Source: Apostichopus japonicus (Eukaryota; Echinodermata; Holothuroidea; Aspidochirotida; Stichopodidae). From it: 64,000 nucleotides of DNA. Where the stretch lies: positions 694,501 to 758,500 of the forward strand of contig NC_092576.1 in the NCBI RefSeq assembly GCF_037975245.1, read 5' to 3'. Positions 24,311 through 36,500 of the stretch are shown here, in pieces. Every line of letters begins with the position of its first letter. Position 1 is the stretch's first letter. Under the pieces are notes generated by a model. The model was given only the letters and a program-made list of their open reading frames with translations. It searched no databases and had not been told where the DNA came from. A program made the position numbers and the translations under genes.

Positions 24311-24641
24311 AGGCTAGGACAGTTTGAGAACGTAAGCGTACAAATTGTCCCAACTGGGTGCCATATCTCCCAACGAAAAGCGCAGATTACCTTAAGCCTT
24401 TATTCAGATCGATAAGTTTGTTTCTCTTTTAGTATGGTCACAGCAAGTTCAGCAACAGGTTTGGTGAAGGAGTAAAACATTGAATGGTAAGATTTCTGAC
24501 ACCTTTATCTGCCGATGGCGACTTGATTCTCGCTGAACATCATTAGGCAGTGTTAGTAGTACAGATAGTTTATTATTGTTAGTGTGGTAGAATTCCGTTA
24601 AGGCCTAACTAAACGTGCGGGTGATGGTTTTACTACAGTAC

Positions 24642-27188
24642 CAGGGTGGGAATTTTACGGTACGCCGGTACGCTAGCGTACTGGAATGAAAATATGGCTT
24701 ACCAAAATAAGAAAATCAAATGAGCCTAGTACTACACACCCTTGTAATGAGCGTACCAACAATTCTGACCGTAAGTGACTGCATCGGACTGTAGTAGGCT
24801 TATCTGTAATCTGCTTCTAAGTTACGGAGGATTAATTTGTCGCGCAGCTAGCAAAAAGCACCAACGAACAGGTCGCACACAGCTGGCTTCACACATGAAC
24901 TACGCAATTGCCGACGGCAATTGCGAAAATAACCTAAAATCCTCACAAATCTCCGACCACATGGTAGCCTTACTTCACACTAAGTCAACTGCATGGAAAT
25001 CTAACCTTGCCATCTGTTTATTCGCTTTAGTTGTGTCGCAAAATAAAAAATAAAAATATCCACGGAAACTGCAATCTTCGACCACATGTTAGCCTAACAA
25101 CCACACTAAGTCAATGGGAAATGTAGCCTAACCATCGGTTTGCAAAAAAAAAAAAAAATGCGTAGCTTACTTTACAACTTTCAATTTGCTGGAAATCGGC
25201 ATTTGTTTGGAAGGTACTGTAAGTGATATTTCTTATAGAGGGTATGTTATATTTTATATTGGAGTAGTTTCTAGTTGTTATTATTTCTTTACATCAATCT
25301 GGTATTACATTTTAAAGTAATTTTAAACAAGTTACGATGGTACAATTTGCTTTTCAGTTTGATTGGCCTAAGCTTACATTTTCTAATTGAACCTGAATGG
25401 AGTTAAATAGGTAACGAATAGGTATGTTTAACTTCAAGTTCGTAACATTTCTATTTGTTCATAAACGGTATAATACTGAAAATAAGTATAAAATAATGTC
25501 GGAATGAAGGCAATATGTCATTAAAATTTACACTTTGGCAAAAATTGAAGATGGATGGTTTGTATGAGATACTTTTTGAGATGGATATTTTGAGTAACTA
25601 TTCTTAGCCCATTTCAAGCCATTAACAGGTGACATTCACGTCGAGGTGGTTAGGCCATTCGCTTAGCACAGTGCTGACTAGGTAGGATGTCATATTTCCG
25701 TATTTTGGAAATTTAAAAAAAAGAAGAAAAAAAAACTTTTCTTTCTTTCCGAGAAACTACAGAGGTAATTTGGTACAAACAAAATGATACCTTAGAGCCT
25801 TGTATAACAACGAAGCAAAAGGAAACAGGGGAAAATCACAACAATAATTGTTTCTGTCAAACTTTATTGCCAATTTCGTATATACGAGATATTTTCTCAT
25901 TTTCAAATAATCGGAATCGGTACGATTATGAAAAAAATAATCGGTAATCGGTATTTTCTGTTATGCATAATCGCTTGAACACTATATGAAAGTAAACCTT
26001 GTAATAAAATATGTTTTAGGCCACACGGCATGATTAACTAATGCTTAAAATTATTTCTATGTTCTTGTAGAAAACGTCAAGTTCGCAAAATACAATTAGT
26101 TGCAAGGGCGTAGGAACCGAGGGGGCTGGGGGGGGGGCGCCAGCCCCCCAGTGAAAAATATGGGGGGCGGAAGTATCATTCCGCCCCCCCCCCCCCGCTC
26201 CGCAAGTCAGAAAACCCCTTTTTCATTTCCAAATGAGAAAAAAAAACTCATTTGGAGCACCAAATTGCATCTAAGGCCAGGTGAAAATGCAAAATTATTT
26301 ACAAAATGGAGTGGGTGTTGAAGTGTGCTATATTGCACCAAATTGCATCTGAGGCCACCTGGAAATGCAACAAAATATTCAAAGGGGAGGGGGACACCCC
26401 TCCTCTTAACCCCTCCCCCAGGCCGGCCATCAGTCTTCAGCCCCCCATTCAAATGTACCTTCCTACGCCACTGATTAGTTGTGTTTATGTAGTTACGTGA
26501 GATCCGTAACAGACGAGGTGGTTAGGCTATTTGCTATACACTTAATTCATGGTAGGACATTATTTTTTCCGTATTTTTGGAAATTCTAGAAAATACTTTC
26601 TTTTCCCCCGGTTAACACCAGATGTGGTCTTACGGTTTATTCATTAATGGGTGTACTAGAGCCTTGTTTACATGACATTAGTTGCATGTAGCACGATATG
26701 CCAGTTTTGCGTGAATTTTTCGAGTGTTTTGCTGGATCTTTCGGAAAATTTGAAAGGACCGAACTTACTTTTCGTACACAATTGGTAATTTCTCTACTGA
26801 TTTTCAGAGTTTTTTTTACGATCTCCAGTCGATACATTTCCATTGATCATGTATTTGAATAACTAATACCAAGTCGAGTGAGTATTCGACCCGGTATTGT
26901 CTGGTCGGAGAGTTCAACGTGATGGACAGGGATTGTAATTATTTCGATCGAACTGACATGCATTGACTGGATTATCTGCGCCGCCGCTGTCGGCTCGATA
27001 TAAAGTACACTTGTGCCTCGAATCAGGAAGTTTTCACAAAAGGATAACAGCGTTCAGGTCATTGTGCTGTGCTTACCGATTCATGAATTGTGCTTACCAA
27101 CTCAGAAATCTTGGCTCATGTTGGTAAGCACATTTCATCAAAAAATGAAAAAATGCTTACCAACTTTTTTTGCCAAATTCCCACCCTG
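24642..27188 (+). mobile_element. hAT-like element A with 8-bp TSD
   Basis: The ends CAGGGTGGGAATTTTACGG and CAAATTCCCACCCTG are inverted (shared 14 bases CAGGGTGGGAATTT). They are flanked by a perfect 8-bp duplication TACAGTAC (24634-24641 and 27189-27196). CAGGG termini with an 8-bp duplication indicate hAT. Length is 2547 bp, or about 2.17 kb without the nested MITE at 26103-26473. The region 25640-25740 partly repeats 26510-26600, so it has an internal duplication. No transposase ORF; non-autonomous. Confidence 0.9.
26103..26473 (-). mobile_element. hAT-like MITE, copy 2, nested in element A
   Basis: 371 bp, inverted relative to the copy at 648-1015. Ends are CAAGGGCGTAGGAACCG and TTCCTACGCCACTG, with a perfect 8-bp duplication ATTAGTTG (26095-26102 and 26474-26481). 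The homologous site is uninterrupted in element B (30242-30249, CAACTAAT) and in the old repeat (4471-4478). This shows the empty site and confirms both the boundaries and the 8-bp duplication. Confidence 0.95.
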
Positions 27189-28319
27189 TACAGTACACAT
27201 ACGAAACAGAATAAGACCGTAATTTGAAATTGTAGAGCCTAACCTGTTCCGTACTTGGATGTATATCGACTGCGTCGATCCATTTACGAAGCATCGTCGG
27301 TTATTTAAGCTGTGTGCGGACTATGGTGAATGCTTTTCTGTTGATAACTTGTTACTTACACTGTTAGAGTGATGAAGGCAAAGGTACTGTAAAATTCATT
27401 GAGAGCAGGGTGGGAATTTGGCAAAAAAGTTGGTAAGCATTTTTTCATTTTTTGATGAAATGTGCTTACCAACATGAGCCAAGATTTCTCAGTTGGTAAG
27501 CACAATTCATGAATCGGTAAGCACAGCACAATGACCTGAACGCTGTTATCCTTTTGTGAAAACTTCCTGATTCGAGGCACAAGTGTACTTTATATCGAGC
27601 CGACAGCGGCGGCGCAGATAATCCAGTCAATGCATGTCAGTTCGATCGAAATAATTACAATCCCTGTCCATCACGTTGAACTCTCCGACCAGACAATACC
27701 GGGTGGAATACTCGACTTGGTATTAGTTATTCAAATACATGATCAAAGGAAATGTATCGACTGGAGATCGTAAAAAAAACTCTGAAAATCAGTAGAGAAA
27801 TTACCAATTGTGTACGAAAAGTAAGTTCGGTCCTTTCAAATTTTACGAAAGATCCAGCAAAACACTTTCGAAAAATTCACGCAAAACTGGCATATCGTGC
27901 TACATGCAACTAATGCCATGTAAACAAGGCTCTAGAACACCCATTTATGAATAAACCAGTGTATAAATTTAAGAAATTTGAAGTGGTTGTCCCCAGGACA
28001 ACCAGCTCACCAATTTTTGGTTGTCCTGCTGAAATTTTGGTCGTCCTGTAAAGCTATAGTAATTTATGTTCGGAAAAAAATACTTGTTTGGGACTCCTAA
28101 GAAACTGTGAATGTTGAGCGATTTCATGGGTTCTAGATCAAATCCTGTGTTTCTTTCCGCGGCCTTGTTGGATTTTATTTTCTATTAATGCTGACTGTAG
28201 CAAAGATTGTGTACATTTGTACATCATGTTTTGCTGCAGGTCGTAACGATACAATAACCATGTGGTAAGCTGTAGGTGCGTCATAGTACTGGTCTAGTGT
28301 TTCAGTTTCAGTAATGTTA

Positions 28320-28415
28320 TTAGCGAAAAAAACTTTGCGTCCCAGGGACGCAAGCCCCCGGAAAAGTTTGCGTTCTGTAAAAAAAAGCTTGCGTCCCAAT
28401 CGAACGCCAATTAAG
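28320..28415. repeat. GCGTCCC inverted motif cluster
   Basis: GCGTCCCAGGGACGC is a 15-base inverted repeat, followed by further TTGCGTCC words. A similar cluster lies at 30960-31035, outside the nested element. Its nature is unknown. Confidence 0.45.
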
Positions 28416-28530
28416 TTTATTGTATGACCTACTGTACTAATACAAGTGTAGTATCACTGCCTATACTTTGTGAATGTTATACACAATATTATAGGGCAGA
28501 TGGCTCAGTGTCTTAGCTTCGGTGTTTGAC

Positions 28531-28615
28531 AGGGGCGGCCCAGCCCACTCCTCCTTTCGCCCACCCTGCCGTTTAAAAAAAAAATTACCCCCAGCCCCCT
28601 CCTTCATCCGCCCTT
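28531..28615. repeat. Short CAGGGGCGG...CCGCCCTTG repeat fragment
   Basis: Weak terminal inverted repeats of hAT MITE type around a C-rich core. No target duplication was found, so this is only a likely fragment. Confidence 0.3.
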
Positions 28616-30920
28616 GTACTTCCCTACTCGCCAACTCTGCAGTACTTAGCTCCATGCTTTGACCTTGCAGCGCTTCCAACAACCAAACTCTTCAAAATCA
28701 ATGTACCTTCAGTGTGAATATCTCTTGCTAAATTCCACACTGTACTACTGCATTTGCATAGGCCTGTTCGAACTTCATTTTCAACTACACTTGCGCAAAT
28801 CATCAAAACCTGATCCAACATTTATCCTGGGTTCTTTGCAAACAATCATCTGTGCGAAAATTACAGTAGGCCTATGTGAATAGATTTTTACGCAATGTCG
28901 ATTAAAAAATCAAACTTCAATGTTCTAAAGTACAGAAGTTTACACACGAATGTTGCTCCAAAATAAACTTTACTGAAGCACATGGTCAATTGAGCCGCGA
29001 AAAAGTTTGCAACAGAAACTACTGTATGGATGCACATTTCACATTAGCAACTCTTATTGCAGAGAAAAGAAACATACTGTGAGATAAAATATCCTTTCAG
29101 GATTAGATATGTAAGCTTCCCACAAATGTCATAACATTTTCTGATCAAGCAATGATTTAAATATTACGTGATAGTCTCAGAAACAATTCAAATGCATCTT
29201 CGTACCACCAGTGATTGTTGTCAAAATGTACTTACAAATATGAGGCAAGGCCTAACGTTATGATATTTGAGTGCACACATATGATAGCCTTTACCACAAA
29301 CTTTGTTATCTCTACACAAGGGAAAGTAAACGTTGCAAGTAATTGTTGTTAAACAACTTCGTGTTCATTGAGCACTGAAAATGCAAGAATTAATGTTTGC
29401 AGACAATCGGTAGGGACTATTAGCCAATCAAATCACGGGAATCTTGGTAAAGCATCATTGTCTATTTTTAGCATGAAAATCTCTGTAATGAAGTTTTGGT
29501 AACCCTGTACCTTGCAGTTGATTGTTATGATATATTTATTTTCAAACAAATTTAATGATCTGTAGGAGTAGGAGAACTTTTGGTTCTTGACAGAAGAAGT
29601 TGTGGTTTTTTGAAAAGAAATAATGAAAGTTGTCGTTCAAATATGTGTTTTGTTATGTTGTCCGTTGAAATAGTTGCGAGGGTGTAGTTGGTGGTTGTTT
29701 CTCAACAAAAAAAAATGTGGTGGATGGGCGGGGTCTTTGTCTGTGGGGGTAAACCTGAACTCTGATTGGCCTTTGTTGACAAACGGACGGAACAGAAAAT
29801 ACCATGAATCTTACTCAGGCTGTATACAGTACGTCTACGTGTATTATTTATTAGACGAAGGTGGAGTTTGGAATGAGTTTCCTCTTATGTGAAATGTCAT
29901 TTTTTGCTTTCACGCTTGTTTCCGTGTCTTTTCCGTTTGTTTCACGGAACATTAACCAGCCTTTTCGATAGTTTTTTGGTTGTCCGCCGGGCAACCAGTA
30001 CTTCACGATTTGACAAGTTTTGGTTTTCCGGCAGGTAATTTGGTCGTCTCGGACGACCGGACGACCGCTAAATTTACACACTGTAAACCGTAAGACCACA
30101 TCTGGTGTTAAGCGGGGGGAAAAGAAAGTATTTTCTAGAATTTCCAAAAATACGGAAAAAATAATGTCCTACCATAGTTAAGTGTATAGCAAATAGCCTA
30201 ACCACCTCGTCTGTTACGGATCTCACGTAACTACAAAAACACAACTAATTGTATTTTGCGAACTTGACGTTTTCTACAAGAACATAGAAATAATTTTAAG
30301 CATTAGTTAATCATGCCGTGTGGCCTAAAACATATTTTATTACAAGGTTTACTTTCATAAAGATGGCCATAGCTTGATATCTTGTGCTGCGTGTATGAAC
30401 TGTGCCTCGTGTATCATGGGGAATACTCCATGAAACGTTTCTTGGAAACGTGCCAAAAATGTAAACAAACAGGTGTTAGACAGCGGATGCATGCGCGCAC
30501 AGTTGTTTGGCAGGGTACCTGGGAAAATTCTGAGCACATGTACAGTATGAACTACGCAATTGCTGTCGGCAATTGCCTAGTTCATGTGTGAAGTTGGAAT
30601 AATTTGCGATGCATACACAGTTAGTCGTAGGTACGTGACGGTCCAGGCACGATCGCTGAGCTAGCAGCCAGCTGTGTGCGGCGTGTTCGTTGGTGCTTTT
30701 TGGTAGCTGCGCGACAAATTAATCCTCCGTAACTTAGAAGCAGATTACAGATAAGCCTACTACAGTCCGATGCAGTCACTTACGGTCAGAATTTTTGGTA
30801 CGCTCATTACAATGGTGTGTAGTACTAGGCCCATTTGATTTTGTTATTTTGGTAAGCCATATTTTCATTCCAGTACGCTAGCGTACCGGCGTACCGTAAA
30901 ATTCCCACCCTGATTGAGAG

Positions 30921-31161
30921 ATCAATGTGAATGCCTATGTTGAGTGAACCGTTAAGGGACCTTCCCACTAATGGGACGCAATCTTTTAGCCAGGGACGCA
31001 AAACCTTCAAATTGCGTGCGTCCTGCAGACGCAAACTTGTTTGGGGGAAACAAACCCCAAGCACACTCCACAACTAGGCCTATATGTAAAGCATAACAAA
31101 CACTTTCTTGAATGAATATCTTTCTTTGTCATATTGTATTGCTTATTACTACTAATTCTAG
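30921..31161. other. Spacer with GCGTCC cluster
   Basis: The cluster of GGGACGCA and GCGTCC words at 30960-31035 echoes that at 28320-28415. Otherwise featureless. Confidence 0.35.
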
Positions 31162-31272
31162 CCAACTACTAAGAGTGAAACAGTAATTACGCATTGCAAA
31201 TCACAATTTGCACGACATGGTATTCCGGATGTCCTAATTACAGACAATGGACCTCAATTTACAAGTGTTTTC
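31162..31272 (+). pseudogene. Orphan retroelement integrase fragment
   Basis: One frame reads FARHGIPDVLITDNGPQFTS. This is the segment around the second catalytic aspartate (TDNGPQF) of Ty3/gypsy-type integrases. Nothing upstream or downstream continues the domain and no LTRs are near, so it is a relic about 37 codons long. The sequence differs from the integrase of the intact element at 49-58 kb (HSDQGRNFE), so it comes from another family. Confidence 0.75.
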
Positions 31273-31461
31273 TTATTTGTTTCAATTTCACGACACGTAC
31301 AGACGATAGTTTTGTAGGCATGTATATATTGTAATGAGGTGGTAAAAGTTTCACATTTTGTTACTTGTATATGGAATATGGAATCTATCAGGTGCTTTGT
31401 TTTACCATGGTGTTCCCTTCGCTTGTGTATCTGCTCTTGGGCAGGGCCAAGCTATTTGCAC

Positions 31462-33408
31462 TGTGACGTACGGGACATTTCAGAGACTTAAATGTGTCTA
31501 AAAGTTATAAAAAATCTATTTTCCAGAAACTTTTTCAGGTTTTCATATTTGTTATTGCTGCTACTGTATTACAAACTCATGAAGATTTCCTACACTTGCT
31601 TTAATTAGGTCCCATCTTAATTAATGTACAGTGTGACGTACGGGACCAGAGAATTTTGTGTTTTTTTTACTAACGAGCAAAGCTGAAATCCCTCTGAAAT
31701 TAGGAGGGCAGTGATCAAGCTGTTATAACTAGTGAATAGCCTAACCTTCCAAGGGCTAAGCTGTAACATATTAGAAAAATATATGAAGCCATTCCAGTTC
31801 AGGGATTACACAAATGATAATTGTCCTGTGACGTACGGGACAATTTGTCCCAATAAAAATTGACTATGAAAACTCATATTTTTATTCCTGAATATACCAT
31901 AGCAAGCTGATTTCTACATAAAAACATTAATTTGGATATGCCAGAACAATGTCATTGGTAATTTCATGCCATATTTCCTTCTTTCGGGGATCGAAAAGAG
32001 CAGTGACTGTACTTTGAGATCATTCCACTACATAAAACATGGAATGCGTAAAGTATAAATCTACTCTACACATTCATCAAATACTCATAACATCAATTTT
32101 AGCTTTGTTAGACCACAAATGATTCAAGATGCAAAACTGTTTTGGTGCAAAACTGTTTTGGTATACTGTACAACACTGTATCATACTCCCCACTATTGAC
32201 CCTCAAGTTGAAATATGATCCATCCCATTCAAAACATATCAAAATGTCCACAGTAATGTCCACATAATGTCCATCTATGAAACTAATACAACAAAGAAAA
32301 CTCTATAGACCTAACACTGGTTACCAGACCTAATAGTCATAACATCAATTCTAGCTTTTTTGGACCACAAATGATTCAAGATGCAAAGTTTTGGCACAAA
32401 ACTGTTTTGGTATATACTGTACAACACTGTATCATACTCCCCACTAATGACCCTCAAGTTGAAATATGATCCATCCCATTCAAAACATATCAAAATGTCC
32501 ACAGTTACATCAACATAATGTTCATCTATGAAACTAGTACAACAAAGAAGACTGACATAATAGTTGAACAAACTCATGAGTGATTGTCCTCTGCAAAAAT
32601 TGGGCAAGCGAAACTCTACACTTGTAACTAAAAATCTCAATGTCTACTATCTAAGTTCAGGACACAAGAACATTGTTGCACAGTCATGATAGTCACACTT
32701 CACAATAGGCCTACAAAATGTTGAAATGCAAACTCAACATTCTTGAAGTCGTCCTCATTCAATGTCAATGTTAAATAGCATTGTAGATGATTCTGTATCC
32801 CACATACACACACAATTGACTTCCCGATAGTTTATTGAACAACACCTGGGCAGTTGGTGGTCATCGGTCAATAGTTTATTTGAAGCCATGTTGTGCTCTT
32901 CAGGCATGCAGGGATTATAAGTTGCAACTACCAGCTTTCAACAAAATAAATTTGTAAGCATTGGAAGGTTTCCAGTAGAGGTCCCCATTGGAGCCCATGC
33001 ATGTTTATTATGTATAAATACAGGGTTTCCACCACACTATGTCCCGTACGTCACATTTTGTCCCGTACGTCACATTTTTAATTTTGATAATTATATTTTC
33101 TGTGAATATTATTTCAATTTTTTTGGGATGGATTTTGTTGAACAATGTTTTTAATTAGAACTTTACAGAATATCACCAAAAAAAAATTGTTCGTCCATAT
33201 CAAAACTTGAAAAAAAGTGCTCAAAATTGTGACGTACGGGACATCAGTATTTGGACACTAGCTAATGAGCATATTTAATTAATGAACCCCCAAACATAAT
33301 ATGTCAAAATTATTGGAAGGAAGGGTGTATCATGTCCCACATAACTTATATTCAATAAGTTCATATTGCTGACAGGGAAATAGGATTCCAAATGTCCCGT
33401 ACGTCACA
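31462..33408. repeat. Region with seven TGTGACGTACGGGAC motifs
   Basis: The 15-base word occurs exactly at 31462, 31632, 31827 and 33228 on the plus strand and, inverted, at 33041, 33060 and 33394. It includes TGACGTAC, a CRE-like core with a palindromic CGTACG overlap. Surrounding sequence is not conserved at comparable length between copies. The middle of the region is a tandem duplication (32095-32310 and 32335-32550). No ORF here is convincing. Confidence 0.8.
32095..32550. repeat. Tandem duplication, two copies of about 215 bp
   Basis: TCATAACATCAATT, then ACCACAAATGATTCAAGATG and ATCATACTCCCCACTA, recur about 240 bp apart with over 85 percent similarity by eye. The copies start at about 32095 and 32335. 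Confidence 0.85.
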
Positions 33409-36170
33409 CTGCAATTTGAATTTATGCAAATTAGCCGGCTGTAATTGTTCGAATAGGCAAAAAAGATTTTAAAAATTATGAAAATCTGAAACTTCAATAA
33501 TTCAGCTTTAACATGACACCAAATTTAGGGTGCTTCAGTAAAGTTTGAAATTTGGCTTCTAGGGATACAATAGCTTGGACCTGCCCTCTTGTGGAGTTGT
33601 GACTTTCTGAAAGCCTTATATTATGGCAGCGAGACTGAGACATACCCAAAGCTTTACATTTTGTGGATTTGGTTAATATTGCATTCACTGACTGGAAACA
33701 AATGAAGAAATACTGGAGATGTTGACATATTTCACAAGGTAGGCATTTCAATTGCGGCAAGACCTCAATATCATACAGCACAGTATGTATACTGACCTAC
33801 TGTACCTGTATAATAGCAGCGAATCTTACAAAATATGATTAGACGTTGAGGCAGTTCAACCATAATTTACTTTAATCGAAGAATTGCTACCCAAAATAAG
33901 TTAAAAAATGTGTGAACAGTTCTAACAACCATTTCTTTCTCTTGTAGAGCTGCATGTTTATTGGAAGAAGGAAGTTAATAAATGGTTCACTTTCTTACAA
34001 GGGTCAATCCGTGCCAAATCAACAGTGGCCTCCACGTCGACCCTCTCAGAATCGCCTGAAATTGATATGGTGTCTTGCCATATGTCTCAAAGGATGAAAT
34101 TGGGCTAAAAAAAATTTGAAAACTTTTTTGTTGCTAGGATACGGCCCAGCCTAGCAACCAAATCCAGATTGCATTTTAAGAACCCTAAATTTGTGGCAAG
34201 TTTAGAGGCATCTTTTGCATAAATGTAAAGTATTTTATGTCTGATATTGCAGATATTGTGGAAGACATGTGACCAGTCTTTGAATTTAGCTAATTTTGAG
34301 GAAAATTTACGGTCTTAATTTTACGTAACAGGTATATAATTAAAATTGCAGAAAATGAGATAGGGGCCTTTTCTGGCCCTACTTTGAGCGTGTTCTATAT
34401 TCACAAGCAAAGGCATGTTTGAGTTTTAATTTGCATAGGATCCTTGTCCATTGGTAGTTGTACGGGAAAAGTGCAAAAAAAAAGTCAAGCGGGTCGTACG
34501 TTTTACGAACAGTGCCCTCAAACTTAAGAAATCTCACTTCTGGCCCTAATTGGGGGTCCATTTTGGGCCTGTGGGTACATTTCAATTTTTCTTTAAATAC
34601 CATTTTTCAAGAGTGTATTGACCCTATTTTCAAAAACTCAAGTCAAAAAGTTGTGTATTTTGTGTATTTTGTTGTATTTTGTTGCCCTCGCAAGCATGTT
34701 TCTGTAGAGCTGATGTAACTCTCATATACGCCACTTTAAGCTGCTCATCAGAGCATTAATAACTTATATAAAATATGTTTTAGCTCATTCTTTGCATCAT
34801 AAATCTACATATCTTACTAGTTTTGTATTAAAAACCAAAAAAAACCCTTTTAATTGTGACCAAATTTGACCTTGAAATGCCCAAAATAGCCCAAAAGATT
34901 GGTAAAATGTGATCTTTGAGGGCGCTGATCACAGGCATCGTTGGGCATATGACCTTGAAAATGCAGTTTATTTGTAGTCCTTATGCTAGTGGACCACTCT
35001 CTTAATTGTTAAGCACCTGTACAAGAAGTTGTTGTCATTTGAATTACTCAAATCAGCTTGTGCAAGCATTTTCATACATGTATATGAACCAAGTGATTTT
35101 CGCAATTTTCGAGTCGTAAATTTGAGTAAATAACTCAATTGTTAATTTTTGGAATCAATTTTTCAATGCAAACATTCCCGCATCAACAGTGACCCGAGAT
35201 ATCCGGTGACCGCATTATGTCACCTGCGTAATTCCCGTTTTGATCGCTGGATTTTTCCTTTCATAGATATTTGTAGAAGCTATTAAGTTAATTTGAAATT
35301 CGTCGTACATCATTTAAATGGCATGTGATCCCAGTTTGCAACTGTCCTTGGTTCCATCCACCTTGCCCTCCGTACAAAGTGTTGTTCTACCACCATGGCT
35401 GCCGCAAGTACAGTAATCTCTGAAACACTTGAATCATGTAAAGAACATCTTCTTGTCTAGATGCGAAGGACAGCGCAAGTCTTCGCCTTCGATTTTCTTT
35501 GTCAAAATTTGAATCCTGATTATCTCGCATGGTACAATATAAGAATATAATATAAGAATCATAAATTTGCCATACAGTACACGTAGCAACTAGCCTTTGA
35601 ATCTCCATCTTGCTAGTTGAGCTAGTGTTCCTGCCTGTATCGTGCATTTGCTAATTCCTACATAGATTGAGTGTGTGTGGGCCGTGCATAGCGTAGTATT
35701 GTCACCCTAAGTCTATGCAACCATGACAACAAAAGTTTTAGAGTATATTACCTACTACACGATCTCGGCTCACATGACACATTTCCAATCCAATCCTTTA
35801 CCAACATGCGGTGAATAGAGAGTACGACTCAAGTGTTAATGCGTCCTGATCAATGCATTTATAAGTTCACCCCAAGGAGAGATGATCTTCTGATAACATC
35901 AGGTGATTTGATCTGGATCTAGTGTAAAAGCACCCAATGTAATGTAAACAGGGAACTGTCATTGAAGTTAGTCCATACCTGTGTTGTCAAGTCATTAATA
36001 TTAGATATTTATATACATGAAAAAAAAGAGTTGTTTTTGCTGATTTAAATGTTATACAGTATATATTGAAACCTCACTCAAATTATATATGACTGCATCA
36101 GAAAAATGGGAGATGTAACATACTGAATGTAAACCTTAATCTGGAGATATTCCCAGGCTTAAGTGACCCT
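33409..36170. other. Unannotated spacer
   Basis: AT-rich. Open frames at 33494-33781, 34379-34718 and 35387-35647 have neither recognisable domains nor clear splice context. No RNA gene is seen. Confidence 0.4.
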
Positions 36171-36174
36171 CACT

Positions 36175-36500
36175 GCATCACTTTGAAATTCCACCACTTG
36201 TCGCCACTGTGGCATTTTGGCATTTTCTTGACTTTGGAGGTCTCATTTCTCAGCAATTAAACATCCTACAGTACTACCTTTCTATTACAGAAACCTATAG
36301 AGTCTAGCCCATACAACAGGAATATAAAAAATTAGGCTAAATATTGTCTTGTGGAGTTAAGTCAACTTAAAAGTCAAAATATTCGATTTTTGTATTTTTC
36401 ACTAAAAAATATGCTATTTTTAGTGATAAATTGCCCCTAAACCATTGCTTTAGGGTACTTGATTCTTTCAGAGGTTATTATGTCTAGTACAAACAATACA
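36175..36500 (+). repeat. Dispersed direct repeat, copy 1
   Basis: The segment TTTGAAATTCC..., CTTGTCGCCAC, CTACCTTTCTATTACAGAA, TTGTCTTGTGGAGTTAAGTC recurs in the same order at 39462-39770 in intron 1 of the Ig receptor gene. Non-coding and of unknown class. Confidence 0.75.

Larger units (their letters stand above)
27957..30083. mobile_element. 2.1-kb DNA transposon nested in element B, 5-bp TSD
   Basis: Inverted ends CAGTGTATAAATTTA (27957-27971) and TAAATTTACACACTG (30069-30083) are flanked by TAAAC (27952-27956 and 30084-30088). The empty site with a single TAAAC is present in element A (26635-26639, reverse strand) and in the old repeat (4313-4317). Beyond the termini, GGTTGTCC/GGTCGTCC blocks near each end form a longer imperfect inverted repeat. 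No transposase ORF is seen. A 5-bp duplication does not decide the superfamily. Confidence 0.88.
27406..30912 (-). mobile_element. hAT-like element B, inverted relative to A, with its own TSD
   Basis: Same family as element A in the opposite orientation. It is bounded by CAGGGTGGGAATTTGG and CCGTAAAATTCCCACCCTG and flanked by a perfect 8-bp duplication ATTGAGAG (27398-27405 and 30913-30920). Net length without the nested 2.1-kb insertion is about 1.38 kb; it lacks the internal segment that A carries at about 25.0-26.0 kb. About 550 bp next to its left end is nearly identical to A in inverted orientation. Non-coding. Confidence 0.9.

Noticed and set aside
26100-26500. Gly/Pro-rich ORFs resembling those at 597-876
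   Set aside because: They are the two copies of the same non-coding MITE.
28531-28615. Complete 85-bp hAT MITE
   Set aside because: Weak inverted ends only; the flanking octamers do not match.
24642-30912. One giant 6.3-kb foldback element
   Set aside because: No duplication flanks the outermost ends as a pair, while each half has its own perfect 8-bp duplication and complete termini.
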